Shown here piece by piece: positions 8,756 through 15,897 of a stretch of 64,000 nucleotides of DNA (the first letter of the stretch is position 1; each line of letters starts with the position of its first letter). The translations under genes and the position numbers were made by a program. The DNA lies in the NCBI RefSeq assembly GCF_013283665.1, contig NZ_JABEKU010000002.1:1920863-1984862 (forward strand), in the 5' to 3' direction. This DNA comes from Ensifer sesbaniae (GTDB lineage: Bacteria > Pseudomonadota > Alphaproteobacteria > Rhizobiales > Rhizobiaceae). A model generated the notes under the pieces. The model saw nothing but the letters and a program-made list of their open reading frames with translations. It had not been told where the DNA came from and made no database searches.

Positions 8756-8777
8756 ACATACGTACTAGTTCGTACAT
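8756..8777. promoter_or_regulatory. Promoter -35 and candidate TetR operator before the TRAP operon
   Basis: A TTGACA box (8753-8758) runs into an imperfect inverted repeat, ACATACGTACT / AGTTCGTACAT (8756-8777), in which 8 of 11 positions match across the dyad. Binding here would block RNA polymerase. The -10 box is weak (T-rich, about 8776-8782). The site lies 119 bases upstream of the dctQ start and 157 bases upstream of the tetR start, so it could control both. Confidence 0.5.
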
Positions 8778-8895
8778 TTTGTAATGAGCGAAGACGGCCG
8801 GAGGAGGTCGTGCTCGCACCGTGCCCCTGACGCCGCCCATCGTCGCCACTGCGACGCTCGGGCGTCAAGACGGCACGCCGCTTTGGGAGGAGCGC

Positions 8896-9459
8896 ATGAC
8901 CCGCATCATCGATTTCTATTTCTTCGCGCTGAAGGTGGCGATTGCCCTGCTGCTCGCCGGCATGGTTGTGCTCGTCTTCGGCAATGTCGTTCTGCGTTAT
9001 GCGTTCAACCAAGGCATCACGGTCTCGGAGGAGCTGTCGCGCATCTTTTTCGTCTGGGTTACCTTCCTCGGCGCCGTCGTCGCCATGCGCGAACACGGAC
9101 ATCTTGGCGTTGATACAGTCATCAAACGACTGCCGCCCCTTGCGGCAAGGATCGCGGTGCTCTCGGGCTATGCGCTGATGCTTTTCGCGACCTGGCTGAT
9201 GATCAGCGGCAGTTGGGCACAGACGCTGATTAATCTTCACGTCGGCGCGCCGGCGACCGGGCTCTCGATGGGCTTCTTCTACGGCGCCGGTCTCGCCTTT
9301 GGTGTCCCTGCATTCCTGATCCTGCTTGCCGACGCCTTCGCCATCGCCACAGGCCGTATCGATGTGACAACAGCCGAACTGGTGCGCGACAGCGAGGACG
9401 AGATGGCGCTGGACGATCTTCCCGAGCCGGTGCTCGGCCCCGTTTCCGTCAAGCGCTGA
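8896..9459 (+). CDS. TRAP transporter small permease (DctQ)
   Basis: The small membrane subunit of a tripartite ATP-independent periplasmic transporter, 187 residues with four predicted membrane segments. The first segments read VAIALLLAGMVVLVFGNVVL and, after EELSRIFFVW, the second. The loop VAMREHGHLGVD is a hallmark of DctQ proteins. The frame extends 25 codons upstream, but ATG 8896 follows a strong GGGAGG and is preferred. It is the first gene of a five-gene operon with the large permease, the binding protein and two aromatic-precursor enzymes. Confidence 0.92.
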   Translation: MTRIIDFYFFALKVAIALLLAGMVVLVFGNVVLRYAFNQGITVSEELSRIFFVWVTFLGAVVAMREHGHLGVDTVIKRLPPLAARIAVLSGYALMLFATWLMISGSWAQTLINLHVGAPATGLSMGFFYGAGLAFGVPAFLILLADAFAIATGRIDVTTAELVRDSEDEMALDDLPEPVLGPVSVKR

Positions 9460-9469
9460 GGATCTTGTG

Positions 9470-10750
9470 ATGACCGTTACGATATTCCTCGGCGCACTTC
9501 TCGGACCCATGGCGCTCGGCGTGCCGATAGCCTTCGCCCTCATTATCAGCGGTGTCGCGCTGATGCTCTACCTAGGTCTCTTCGACGCACAGATCGTGGC
9601 ACAGAACGTCTTGAACGGTGCCGATAGCTTTCCGCTGATGGCCGTGCCATTCTTCCTGCTCGCCGGCGAGGTCATGAACACCGGAGGGCTTTCCCGCCGC
9701 ATCGTCGCGCTGGCAATGGCGATGGTCGGCCATGTCCGCGGCGGCCTTGGTTTCGTCGCGATCTTCGCCGCCTGTATTCTTTCCAGTCTCTCGGGCTCGG
9801 CCGTCGCCGACGCGGCTGCCCTCGGGGCGCTGCTTCTGCCGATGATGCTGAAGAGCGGTCATGACGCGGCGCGCGCCGGCGGGTTGCTCGCCTCCGCCTC
9901 GGTGATCGGACCGATCATCCCGCCGTCGATCGGCTTCATCCTCTATGGCGTCGTCGGCGGCGTCTCGATTACCAAGCTCTTTCTCGCCGGTATTTTCCCG
10001 GGGCTGATGATAGCCGTGGCCCTTTGCGTCACCTGGCTGATCGTTGCCCGCAAGGAGCAGTTCGAGTTGCCGCCAAGGCAGAGCGGGGCAGTGCGGTTCA
10101 AGGCGCTCGTCGATAGCATCTGGGCCCTCATGCTGCCCGTCATCATCATCGTTGGCCTTAAGTTCGGGGTCTTCACGCCAACCGAAGCCGGCGTTATTGC
10201 TGCCGTCTACTCGCTCTTCGTCGCCATGGTTGTCTATCGCGAACTGCCGCCGGCGCAGCTCTTTCATGTCTTCGTGTCGGCGGCAAAGATCACCTCTGTC
10301 GTTATGTTCCTGGTCGCCTGTGCCGCGGTCTCCGCTTGGCTGATCACCGTTGCTGACGTCCCCGGCGCGCTTGCCTCGTTGATCGAACCCCTGATGGACA
10401 ACCAGACGCTTCTCTTGATGACGATCATGGTTCTCATCGTGCTCGTCGGCACTGCGATGGATATGACGCCGACCATCCTCGTGATGACGCCGGTTCTGAT
10501 GCCCATCATCAAGCAGGCAGGCATCGACCCGGTCTATTTCGGCGTGCTGTTCATCATCAACAATTCGATCGGCCTCATCACACCGCCGGTCGGCACGGTT
10601 CTGAACGTTATCTGCGGCGTCTCGAAACTGTCGATGGAAGACCTGATGAAGGGCGTGTTGCCCTTCCTGGTCGCCGAACTGATCGTCCTGTTCCTGCTCG
10701 TCCTGTTCCCCGCCTTGGTGACCGTTCCGGTTACCTGGTTCGGGCACTGA
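9470..10750 (+). CDS. TRAP transporter large permease (DctM)
   Basis: The large membrane subunit that performs sodium-driven solute transport, 426 residues with many membrane spans. Signature regions include LMAVPFFLLAGEVMNTGGL, SGSAVADAAALGALL, PPSIGFILYG and GLITPPVGTVLNVI. The gene starts 10 bases after dctQ ends; an in-frame GTG at 9467 immediately precedes the ATG. The solute is set by the binding protein and by context (quinate/shikimate-type compounds). Confidence 0.94.
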   Translation: MTVTIFLGALLGPMALGVPIAFALIISGVALMLYLGLFDAQIVAQNVLNGADSFPLMAVPFFLLAGEVMNTGGLSRRIVALAMAMVGHVRGGLGFVAIFAACILSSLSGSAVADAAALGALLLPMMLKSGHDAARAGGLLASASVIGPIIPPSIGFILYGVVGGVSITKLFLAGIFPGLMIAVALCVTWLIVARKEQFELPPRQSGAVRFKALVDSIWALMLPVIIIVGLKFGVFTPTEAGVIAAVYSLFVAMVVYRELPPAQLFHVFVSAAKITSVVMFLVACAAVSAWLITVADVPGALASLIEPLMDNQTLLLMTIMVLIVLVGTAMDMTPTILVMTPVLMPIIKQAGIDPVYFGVLFIINNSIGLITPPVGTVLNVICGVSKLSMEDLMKGVLPFLVAELIVLFLLVLFPALVTVPVTWFGH

Positions 10751-10809
10751 CAGAAATTGCACGCTTCAACACGACCGGCGGAAATACCGGCCAAATCTGG
10801 GAGGAGAAC

Positions 10810-11823
10810 ATGTTGAAACTGACGAAAATGGCCCTAGGGCTTGCCTTGCCGCTCGTTTTGCTGACGGCAGGGCCGACGCTTGCCGAAATACGCGACCAGA
10901 CCATCAAGTTCGCTTCGGCCAACAACAAGGGTCACCCGCAGGTAATGGGCATGGAGAAGTTCGCCGAACTCGTGAAGGACAAGAGCGGCGGCAAGATCGA
11001 GGTGAAGCTCTTTCCGGGCGGCACGCTCGGTGGTGACGTCCAGACCGTCTCGGCGCTGCAGGGCGGCGTCATAGAGATGACGGTACTTAACGCCGGCATT
11101 CTTGCCAACAACGTCAAGCAGTTCGGCGCCGTCGACCTTCCCTTCCTCTTTGACAGCGGTGCGGAGGCGGACAAGGTGATGGACGGTGCCTTCGGCGACA
11201 GTCTCCTCAAGCTTCTGCCGGATACCGGCCTCGTCGGTCTCGGCTACTGGGAGCTCGGCTTCCGCAATCTCACCAACAATCGCCATCCAGTGACGAAGCT
11301 CGAGGACATCAAGGGTCTGAAGATCCGCACGATCCAGTCCCCGATCCCGATCGAGCTCTTCAACACGCTCGGCGCCAACGCCGTGCCGCTGCCCTATACC
11401 GAACTCTATACCGCGCTTGAGACCGGGACGGTCGATGGGCAGGAAAACCCGGCCGCAAACATCCTGAACGCCAAGTTCTATGAAGTGCAGAAATACATGA
11501 CGTTGACCCGTCACCAGTACAATCCGCAGATCGTGCTCGTCAGCAAGAAGTTCTGGGATGGGCTGAACGACGAGGAAAAGACCGTCCTGCAGGCGGCTGC
11601 AACCGAAGCGCGCGATTATCAGCGCAAGGTGTCGCGAGAAGCGGATGCCACAGCCCTTGAGGAAATCCGCAAGACCGGAATGGAAATCAGCGAACTCAGC
11701 CCCGAGGAGACGCAGAAGCTGCGTGATGCCGTCAAGCCGGTGATCGAGAAGTTTAGCGCCGAGATTGGCACGGAGACGGTGCAGGCGCTGTTCAAGGAGA
11801 TCGGCGCCGCACGGGGCCAGTAA
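10810..11823 (+). CDS. TRAP transporter periplasmic substrate-binding protein (DctP)
   Basis: The periplasmic solute-binding component, 337 residues. The N terminus is a signal peptide (positive MLKLTK, hydrophobic core, cleavage near TLAEI). Family motifs are visible: TVSALQGGVIEM, GLKIRTIQSPI with the conserved arginine that pairs with the ligand carboxylate, and TALETGTVDGQENP. A GGGAGGAG ribosome binding site lies just before the ATG. The conserved arginine implies a carboxylate ligand, in keeping with quinate, shikimate or dehydroshikimate. A strong hairpin follows the gene, as expected where more binding protein than downstream enzyme is needed. Confidence 0.93.
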   Translation: MLKLTKMALGLALPLVLLTAGPTLAEIRDQTIKFASANNKGHPQVMGMEKFAELVKDKSGGKIEVKLFPGGTLGGDVQTVSALQGGVIEMTVLNAGILANNVKQFGAVDLPFLFDSGAEADKVMDGAFGDSLLKLLPDTGLVGLGYWELGFRNLTNNRHPVTKLEDIKGLKIRTIQSPIPIELFNTLGANAVPLPYTELYTALETGTVDGQENPAANILNAKFYEVQKYMTLTRHQYNPQIVLVSKKFWDGLNDEEKTVLQAAATEARDYQRKVSREADATALEEIRKTGMEISELSPEETQKLRDAVKPVIEKFSAEIGTETVQALFKEIGAARGQ

Positions 11824-11834
11824 CAGGGCGAAAA

Positions 11835-11868
11835 CTCCGGCCCGTCCGCAAGGCACGGCGGGCCGGAG
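11835..11868 (+). terminator. Intra-operon hairpin after dctP
   Basis: CTCCGGCCCG (11835-11844) pairs perfectly with CGGGCCGGAG (11859-11868). There is no T-run after it, so it is more likely a stability or attenuation element that raises dctP mRNA relative to the enzyme genes than a full terminator. Confidence 0.6.
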
Positions 11869-11899
11869 GCTGGCTGCCCGTTGCTGCGGGCTTTTGAGG

Positions 11900-12775
11900 A
11901 TGGAAACGCAAACCATGACCGAAACGCTTGTAAGACCCTTGAAGGCCGGTCTGATCGGCGCGGGCATTCAAGCGTCGCTGACCCCGGCGATGCACATGAC
12001 CGAAGGCGCAGCTCAGGGGCTTCGCTATGCGTACGAGCTGATCGACCTTCGCGAAATCGACGCGACGGAAAACGACCTGCCGCGCCTGCTTGCCGAGGCT
12101 GAACGGCAGGGGTTTGCAGGCCTCAACATCACCCATCCGTGCAAGCAGGCAGTCATAGCCTATCTCGATGAGCTTGCACCTGATGCGCAGCGGCTCGGCG
12201 CCGTCAATACCGTCGTGCTCAAGGGTGGGCGGCGTTATGGCCACAACACCGATTGGTGGGGTTTTGCCGAAGGTTTCACGCGCGGGCTGCCGGATGCCGA
12301 CCTTTCCTTTGCCGTGCAGCTCGGGGCAGGCGGCGCGGGCGTCGCGACCGCTTACGCCGCGCTATCGCTCGGCTTGAAGCGCCTTGCTGTTTTCGATCGC
12401 GAGCCGGATCGGGCGCAGTCGCTTGCCGAGATGCTGACCGCCCTGTTCCCCGAAGCGGACATCTCAGCCGGCACGGACCTCGCGGCTGCAATGCGATCGG
12501 CGTCGGGGCTGATCCACGCCACGCCGACGGGCATGGCGAATTATCCGGGGCTGCCGCTCGACGGCGACCTTCTCGATCCGCGCCATTGGGTCGCCGAGAT
12601 CGTCTATTTCCCGCTCGAAACGGCGCTGCTCGCGGAAGCCAGACGACGCGGCTGCCGCACGCTCGACGGCGGCGGAATGGCCGTCTTCCAGGCGGTCGGC
12701 GCCTTTCGCCTGTTTACAGGGCTCGAGCCGGACGCGGCGCGGATGCTCAACCATTTCAAGGCGATGACCGGCTGA
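11900..12775 (+). CDS. Quinate/shikimate dehydrogenase (AroE family)
   Basis: A 291-residue member of the shikimate dehydrogenase family. The substrate-binding lysine lies in GLNITHPCKQ and the catalytic-region motif is GHNTDWWGF. The nucleotide-binding loop LGAGGAGVATAY is followed by VFDREPD. The aspartate at the end of the second strand suggests NAD+ rather than NADP+, as in catabolic quinate/shikimate dehydrogenases, not the biosynthetic enzyme. Next to a dehydroshikimate dehydratase and a TRAP importer, the role is oxidation of imported quinate or shikimate. ATG 11915 is an alternative start; the open frame upstream to 11765 overlaps dctP and is not used. Confidence 0.88.
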   Translation: METQTMTETLVRPLKAGLIGAGIQASLTPAMHMTEGAAQGLRYAYELIDLREIDATENDLPRLLAEAERQGFAGLNITHPCKQAVIAYLDELAPDAQRLGAVNTVVLKGGRRYGHNTDWWGFAEGFTRGLPDADLSFAVQLGAGGAGVATAYAALSLGLKRLAVFDREPDRAQSLAEMLTALFPEADISAGTDLAAAMRSASGLIHATPTGMANYPGLPLDGDLLDPRHWVAEIVYFPLETALLAEARRRGCRTLDGGGMAVFQAVGAFRLFTGLEPDAARMLNHFKAMTG

Positions 12776-12803
12776 CGCCGAGAACTCCAGCGAGGAATGA
12801 ACG

Positions 12804-14693
12804 ATGAAGACCTCGATAGCAACGGTTTCGCTCAGCGGCGATCTCAAGGACAAGCTGCATGCCATCGCCAAAGCGGGCTTTGCCGGTGTCGAAATTTTCG
12901 AGAACGATTTCCTCGCCTTCGACGAGAGCCCACGCGAAGTTGGCCGGATGGTGCGTGACTTCGGTCTGGAGATCAGCCTGTTCCAACCCTTCCGTGATTT
13001 CGAGGGCATGCCCGAGCCGCTTCGGACACGGACTTTCGACCGGGCGGAGCGCAAGTTCGACCTGATGCAGGAGCTTGGTACCGACCTCGTCCTCGTCTGC
13101 TCCAATGTGTCGCCGGCGGCACTGGGTGGACTTGACCGGGCGGCCGCTGACTTTCGCGAGCTCGGGGAACGCGCCGCGAAGCGGGATCTGCGCGTTGGCT
13201 ACGAGGCACTCGCCTGGGGCCGCCACATCAGCGATCATCGCGACGCCTGGGAGATTGTCCGGCGCGCCGATCATCCAAACATTGGCCTGATCCTCGATAG
13301 CTTCCATACGCTGTCGCGCAAAATCGAAGTCAACTCGATCCGCTCGATTCCCAAGGAGAAGATTTTCATCGTCCAGCTCGCCGATGCCCCGCTGATCGAT
13401 ATGGATCTGCTCTACTGGAGCCGGCACTTCCGCAACATGCCGGGCGAGGGCGACTTGCCGGTGACCGACTTTACCCGCGCGGTGGCGGCAACTGGCTATG
13501 ACGGCTATTTGTCGCTCGAAATCTTCAATGACCAATTTCGTGGCGGCAACGCCAATGCGATTGCCGTCGACGGATATCGCTCGCTGATCTATCTCGGGGA
13601 CCAGGTCAGGCGCGCCGAAGCGGATATACGGTTGCCGGTTCCAAAGATGCCTCCGCGCGTTGATGTCAAGGGTGTGGCCTTCGTGGAGTTCAGTGCCTCC
13701 GAGGAAGAAGCAGGCGAGCTCGAAGCGCTGCTCGTTTCCATCGGCTTCAAGAAGGCGGCACAGCACCGGACGAAGCAGGTGGTAGTCTACCGCCAGGGCG
13801 CAATCAATCTGGTCGTCAATACCGAGCGGGAAGGCTTCGCCAGCGCGTCCTATCTGGTACACGGCACGTCCGCCTATGCCTTCGGCCTCATGGTGGACGA
13901 TGCGGCCGCGACCGTGGAACGGGCGCGGGCGCTTGGCGCCGAACCTTTCGAGCAGCCGGTCGGCCCAGGTGAACTCCTGGTCCCGGCGATCCACGGTGTT
14001 GGCGGGGGCCTCATCTATTTCCTGGACGAAAAATCCGAGCTCTCCAGGATCTGGGAGATCGAATTCGATCCGGTGCGAGACGAAGGCTCGGTCATCCCGG
14101 CCGGACTGTCCACCATCGATCACATCGCTCAGACCGTCAAATACGAGGAGATGTTGACCTGGCTGCTCTTCTACACATCGCTACTGGATGCGCATAAAAC
14201 ACCCATGGTCGACATTATCGATCCGGCCGGCATCGTGCGCAGCCAGGTCGTGGAAAACGACGCGGGCACGCTGCGTCTGACGCTGAACGGCACGGAGAAC
14301 CGCAATACGCTGGCTGGCCGCTTCATCGCCGAAACCTTCGGCTCCGGCGTACAGCACCTTGCTTTCACCACCGAAGATATCTTCGCGACGGCGCAAGCAT
14401 TGCGGAAAAACGGCTTCAACGCACTGCCGATCTCGCCGAATTACTACGACGACGTCGAAGCCCGCTTCGGTCTCGATGCGGAGCTTATCGATCAGCTGAA
14501 GTCCGAAAACATTCTCTATGATCGCGATGACGGCGGCGAATATTTCCAGCTCTACAGCCCGACCTTTGGAGAAGGTTTTTTCTTTGAAATCGTCGAAAGA
14601 CGCGGCTATCGCGGCTACGGAGCCGCCAACGCTATCTTTCGCATCGCGGCGCTGAGAAAGTACTTGAGGCCAGACGGGCTGCCGAAAAGCTAG
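12804..14693 (+). CDS. quiC: 3-dehydroshikimate dehydratase, TIM barrel fused to VOC domain
   Basis: A two-domain enzyme of 629 residues that converts 3-dehydroshikimate to protocatechuate. Residues 1-270 form a sugar-phosphate-isomerase-type TIM barrel. The metal ligands of the QuiC1 class are at E134 (VGYEALAWG), D165 (GLILDSFHT), Q191 (FIVQLADAP) and E239 (YLSLEIF), the positions I recall for the Pseudomonas enzyme. Residues about 285-629 are a vicinal-oxygen-chelate domain resembling 4-hydroxyphenylpyruvate dioxygenase, ending FFFEIVERRGYRGYG. Databases often name it as bifunctional isomerase/HPPD. It closes the TRAP operon, and its product would enter the beta-ketoadipate pathway encoded elsewhere. 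Confidence 0.92.
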   Translation: MKTSIATVSLSGDLKDKLHAIAKAGFAGVEIFENDFLAFDESPREVGRMVRDFGLEISLFQPFRDFEGMPEPLRTRTFDRAERKFDLMQELGTDLVLVCSNVSPAALGGLDRAAADFRELGERAAKRDLRVGYEALAWGRHISDHRDAWEIVRRADHPNIGLILDSFHTLSRKIEVNSIRSIPKEKIFIVQLADAPLIDMDLLYWSRHFRNMPGEGDLPVTDFTRAVAATGYDGYLSLEIFNDQFRGGNANAIAVDGYRSLIYLGDQVRRAEADIRLPVPKMPPRVDVKGVAFVEFSASEEEAGELEALLVSIGFKKAAQHRTKQVVVYRQGAINLVVNTEREGFASASYLVHGTSAYAFGLMVDDAAATVERARALGAEPFEQPVGPGELLVPAIHGVGGGLIYFLDEKSELSRIWEIEFDPVRDEGSVIPAGLSTIDHIAQTVKYEEMLTWLLFYTSLLDAHKTPMVDIIDPAGIVRSQVVENDAGTLRLTLNGTENRNTLAGRFIAETFGSGVQHLAFTTEDIFATAQALRKNGFNALPISPNYYDDVEARFGLDAELIDQLKSENILYDRDDGGEYFQLYSPTFGEGFFFEIVERRGYRGYGAANAIFRIAALRKYLRPDGLPKS

Positions 14694-15144
14694 TCGCCAA
14701 GCGATAGACTCGGGACACCGATTGGCTCAGGGGAGTTGTAACGGTGGTCGTCAGGCGACATTCTCCGCTGCCGAGAACGGCGCCATGCTTGGTGTGACCT
14801 GCCATTCCCCTGTTCCGTCTGGCGCTGGTTATGCTTGACGTTGCTCGGCACCTCGATCCTCGCCGAGTTGGCGAAGACAGCATCCCAGTTCGCAAGCACA
14901 CCGTCGCCAACGTCGCAAACTGCCACATAGAACTTCAGCGCGGGTGTCAGCGTTTTCGCCTGGTATGGTTTGGGCGACCACATCAGGCCTGTACAGCCGT
15001 TTCTCTTTATGGGCCAAAATAATCGCATAATGTATCGAGCGGAACACCGTAGGTGACATCGCAGCCTTGCGCAGAGTGACCGCGCGAGGTTTGTTCAAAA
15101 TGCCGCCGCCACTATACTCTCGCGTTACAGCCGGGAGAACGTTC
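14694..15144. other. Intergenic stretch; contains a short segment similar to 33193-33231
   Basis: No gene is supported in these 451 bases. The segment around 15010-15050 (TGGGCCA...ATCG.ATAATGTATC.AG.GGAA) resembles one near 33184-33223; on the minus strand both read like IHYxI..A, which may be shared protein-coding debris. No terminator with a T-run is visible after quiC. Confidence 0.4.
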
Positions 15145-15897
15145 ATGCGTCCTCTAGCCCAATGCCAAGCGTTGATGGCGGCGGTTCTCGCAAGCGCTGC
15201 CGCCGTGGTTTCGACATCCGCGCCCGCTCAGGATCGCCTTGGCGAGCGTGCAGCGATGATCGAGACGATCAAATCGCACGCCCGCTCGGCGCCGTCAGCG
15301 GTCGAAGGCCAGGGCATCGATCCGGCTGTGTTGGAGGCGATGGGAAAGGTGCCGCGCCACCTTTTTGTGCCCGAGGAGCAGCGCGGCGAGGCCTATCAAG
15401 ATCGGCCACTGCCGATCGGATACGGCCAGACCATTTCGCAACCCTTCATCGTCGCGCTGATGACCGACCTGATCAACGTCGGACCTCGTGACGTTGTTCT
15501 CGAGATCGGTACTGGCTCGGGTTATCAGGCAGCCGTCTTGTCGCCGCTCGCAGCGAAGGTTTACTCGATTGAGATCATACCGGAGCTGGGCGAAAGGGCA
15601 GCCGCCCGCTTGGCGGAGCTCCGCTTCGACAATGTCGAGGTGAAGGTGGGCGACGGTTACTATGGTTGGGCTGCGCACGCGCCTTTCGACGGTATCGTCG
15701 TAACTGCCGCTGCCAGCCACATCCCGCCGCCGCTGGTCGAGCAGCTTGCCAAGGGAGGCCGTATGGTCGTCCCTGTGGGAGGCCCCTTCGCGACCCAGTT
15801 TCTCATGTTGGTCGAGAAGCGACGGGACGGAAGCATCACGACCCGGCAGTTGCTGCCGGTGGCCTTTGTGCCACTGAGGGGAGGTAGGGCCCGATGA
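15145..15897 (+). CDS. pcm: Protein-L-isoaspartate O-methyltransferase, exported form
   Basis: A 250-residue PIMT-family enzyme that methylates L-isoaspartyl residues so damaged proteins can be repaired. The SAM-binding motif VLEIGTGSGYQAAVLS is intact, as are GYGQTISQPFIVALMT near residue 90 and the C-terminal FVPLRGG. Unusually, the protein starts with a signal-peptide-like sequence (MRPLAQCQALMAAVLASAAA, then SAPAQ), so it probably acts in the periplasm or is membrane-tethered. GGGAGAA before ATG 15145 supports this start over upstream in-frame codons. It overlaps the next gene by four bases. Confidence 0.9.
   Translation: MRPLAQCQALMAAVLASAAAVVSTSAPAQDRLGERAAMIETIKSHARSAPSAVEGQGIDPAVLEAMGKVPRHLFVPEEQRGEAYQDRPLPIGYGQTISQPFIVALMTDLINVGPRDVVLEIGTGSGYQAAVLSPLAAKVYSIEIIPELGERAAARLAELRFDNVEVKVGDGYYGWAAHAPFDGIVVTAAASHIPPPLVEQLAKGGRMVVPVGGPFATQFLMLVEKRRDGSITTRQLLPVAFVPLRGGRAR

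Noticed and set aside
9572-10762. Minus-strand open frame of 396 codons
   Set aside because: It is antisense to DctM; the protein is almost wholly charged (Asp/Glu/Arg/His), typical of the complement of a membrane-protein gene.
10834-11967. Minus-strand open frame of 377 codons
   Set aside because: It is antisense to the TRAP binding protein, which has a signal peptide and family motifs.
12756-14123. Minus-strand open frame of 455 codons
   Set aside because: It lies opposite the dehydroshikimate dehydratase and shikimate dehydrogenase, whose motifs are complete; its own composition is Arg/Asp/His-rich with no motif, as expected for an antisense frame in GC-rich DNA.
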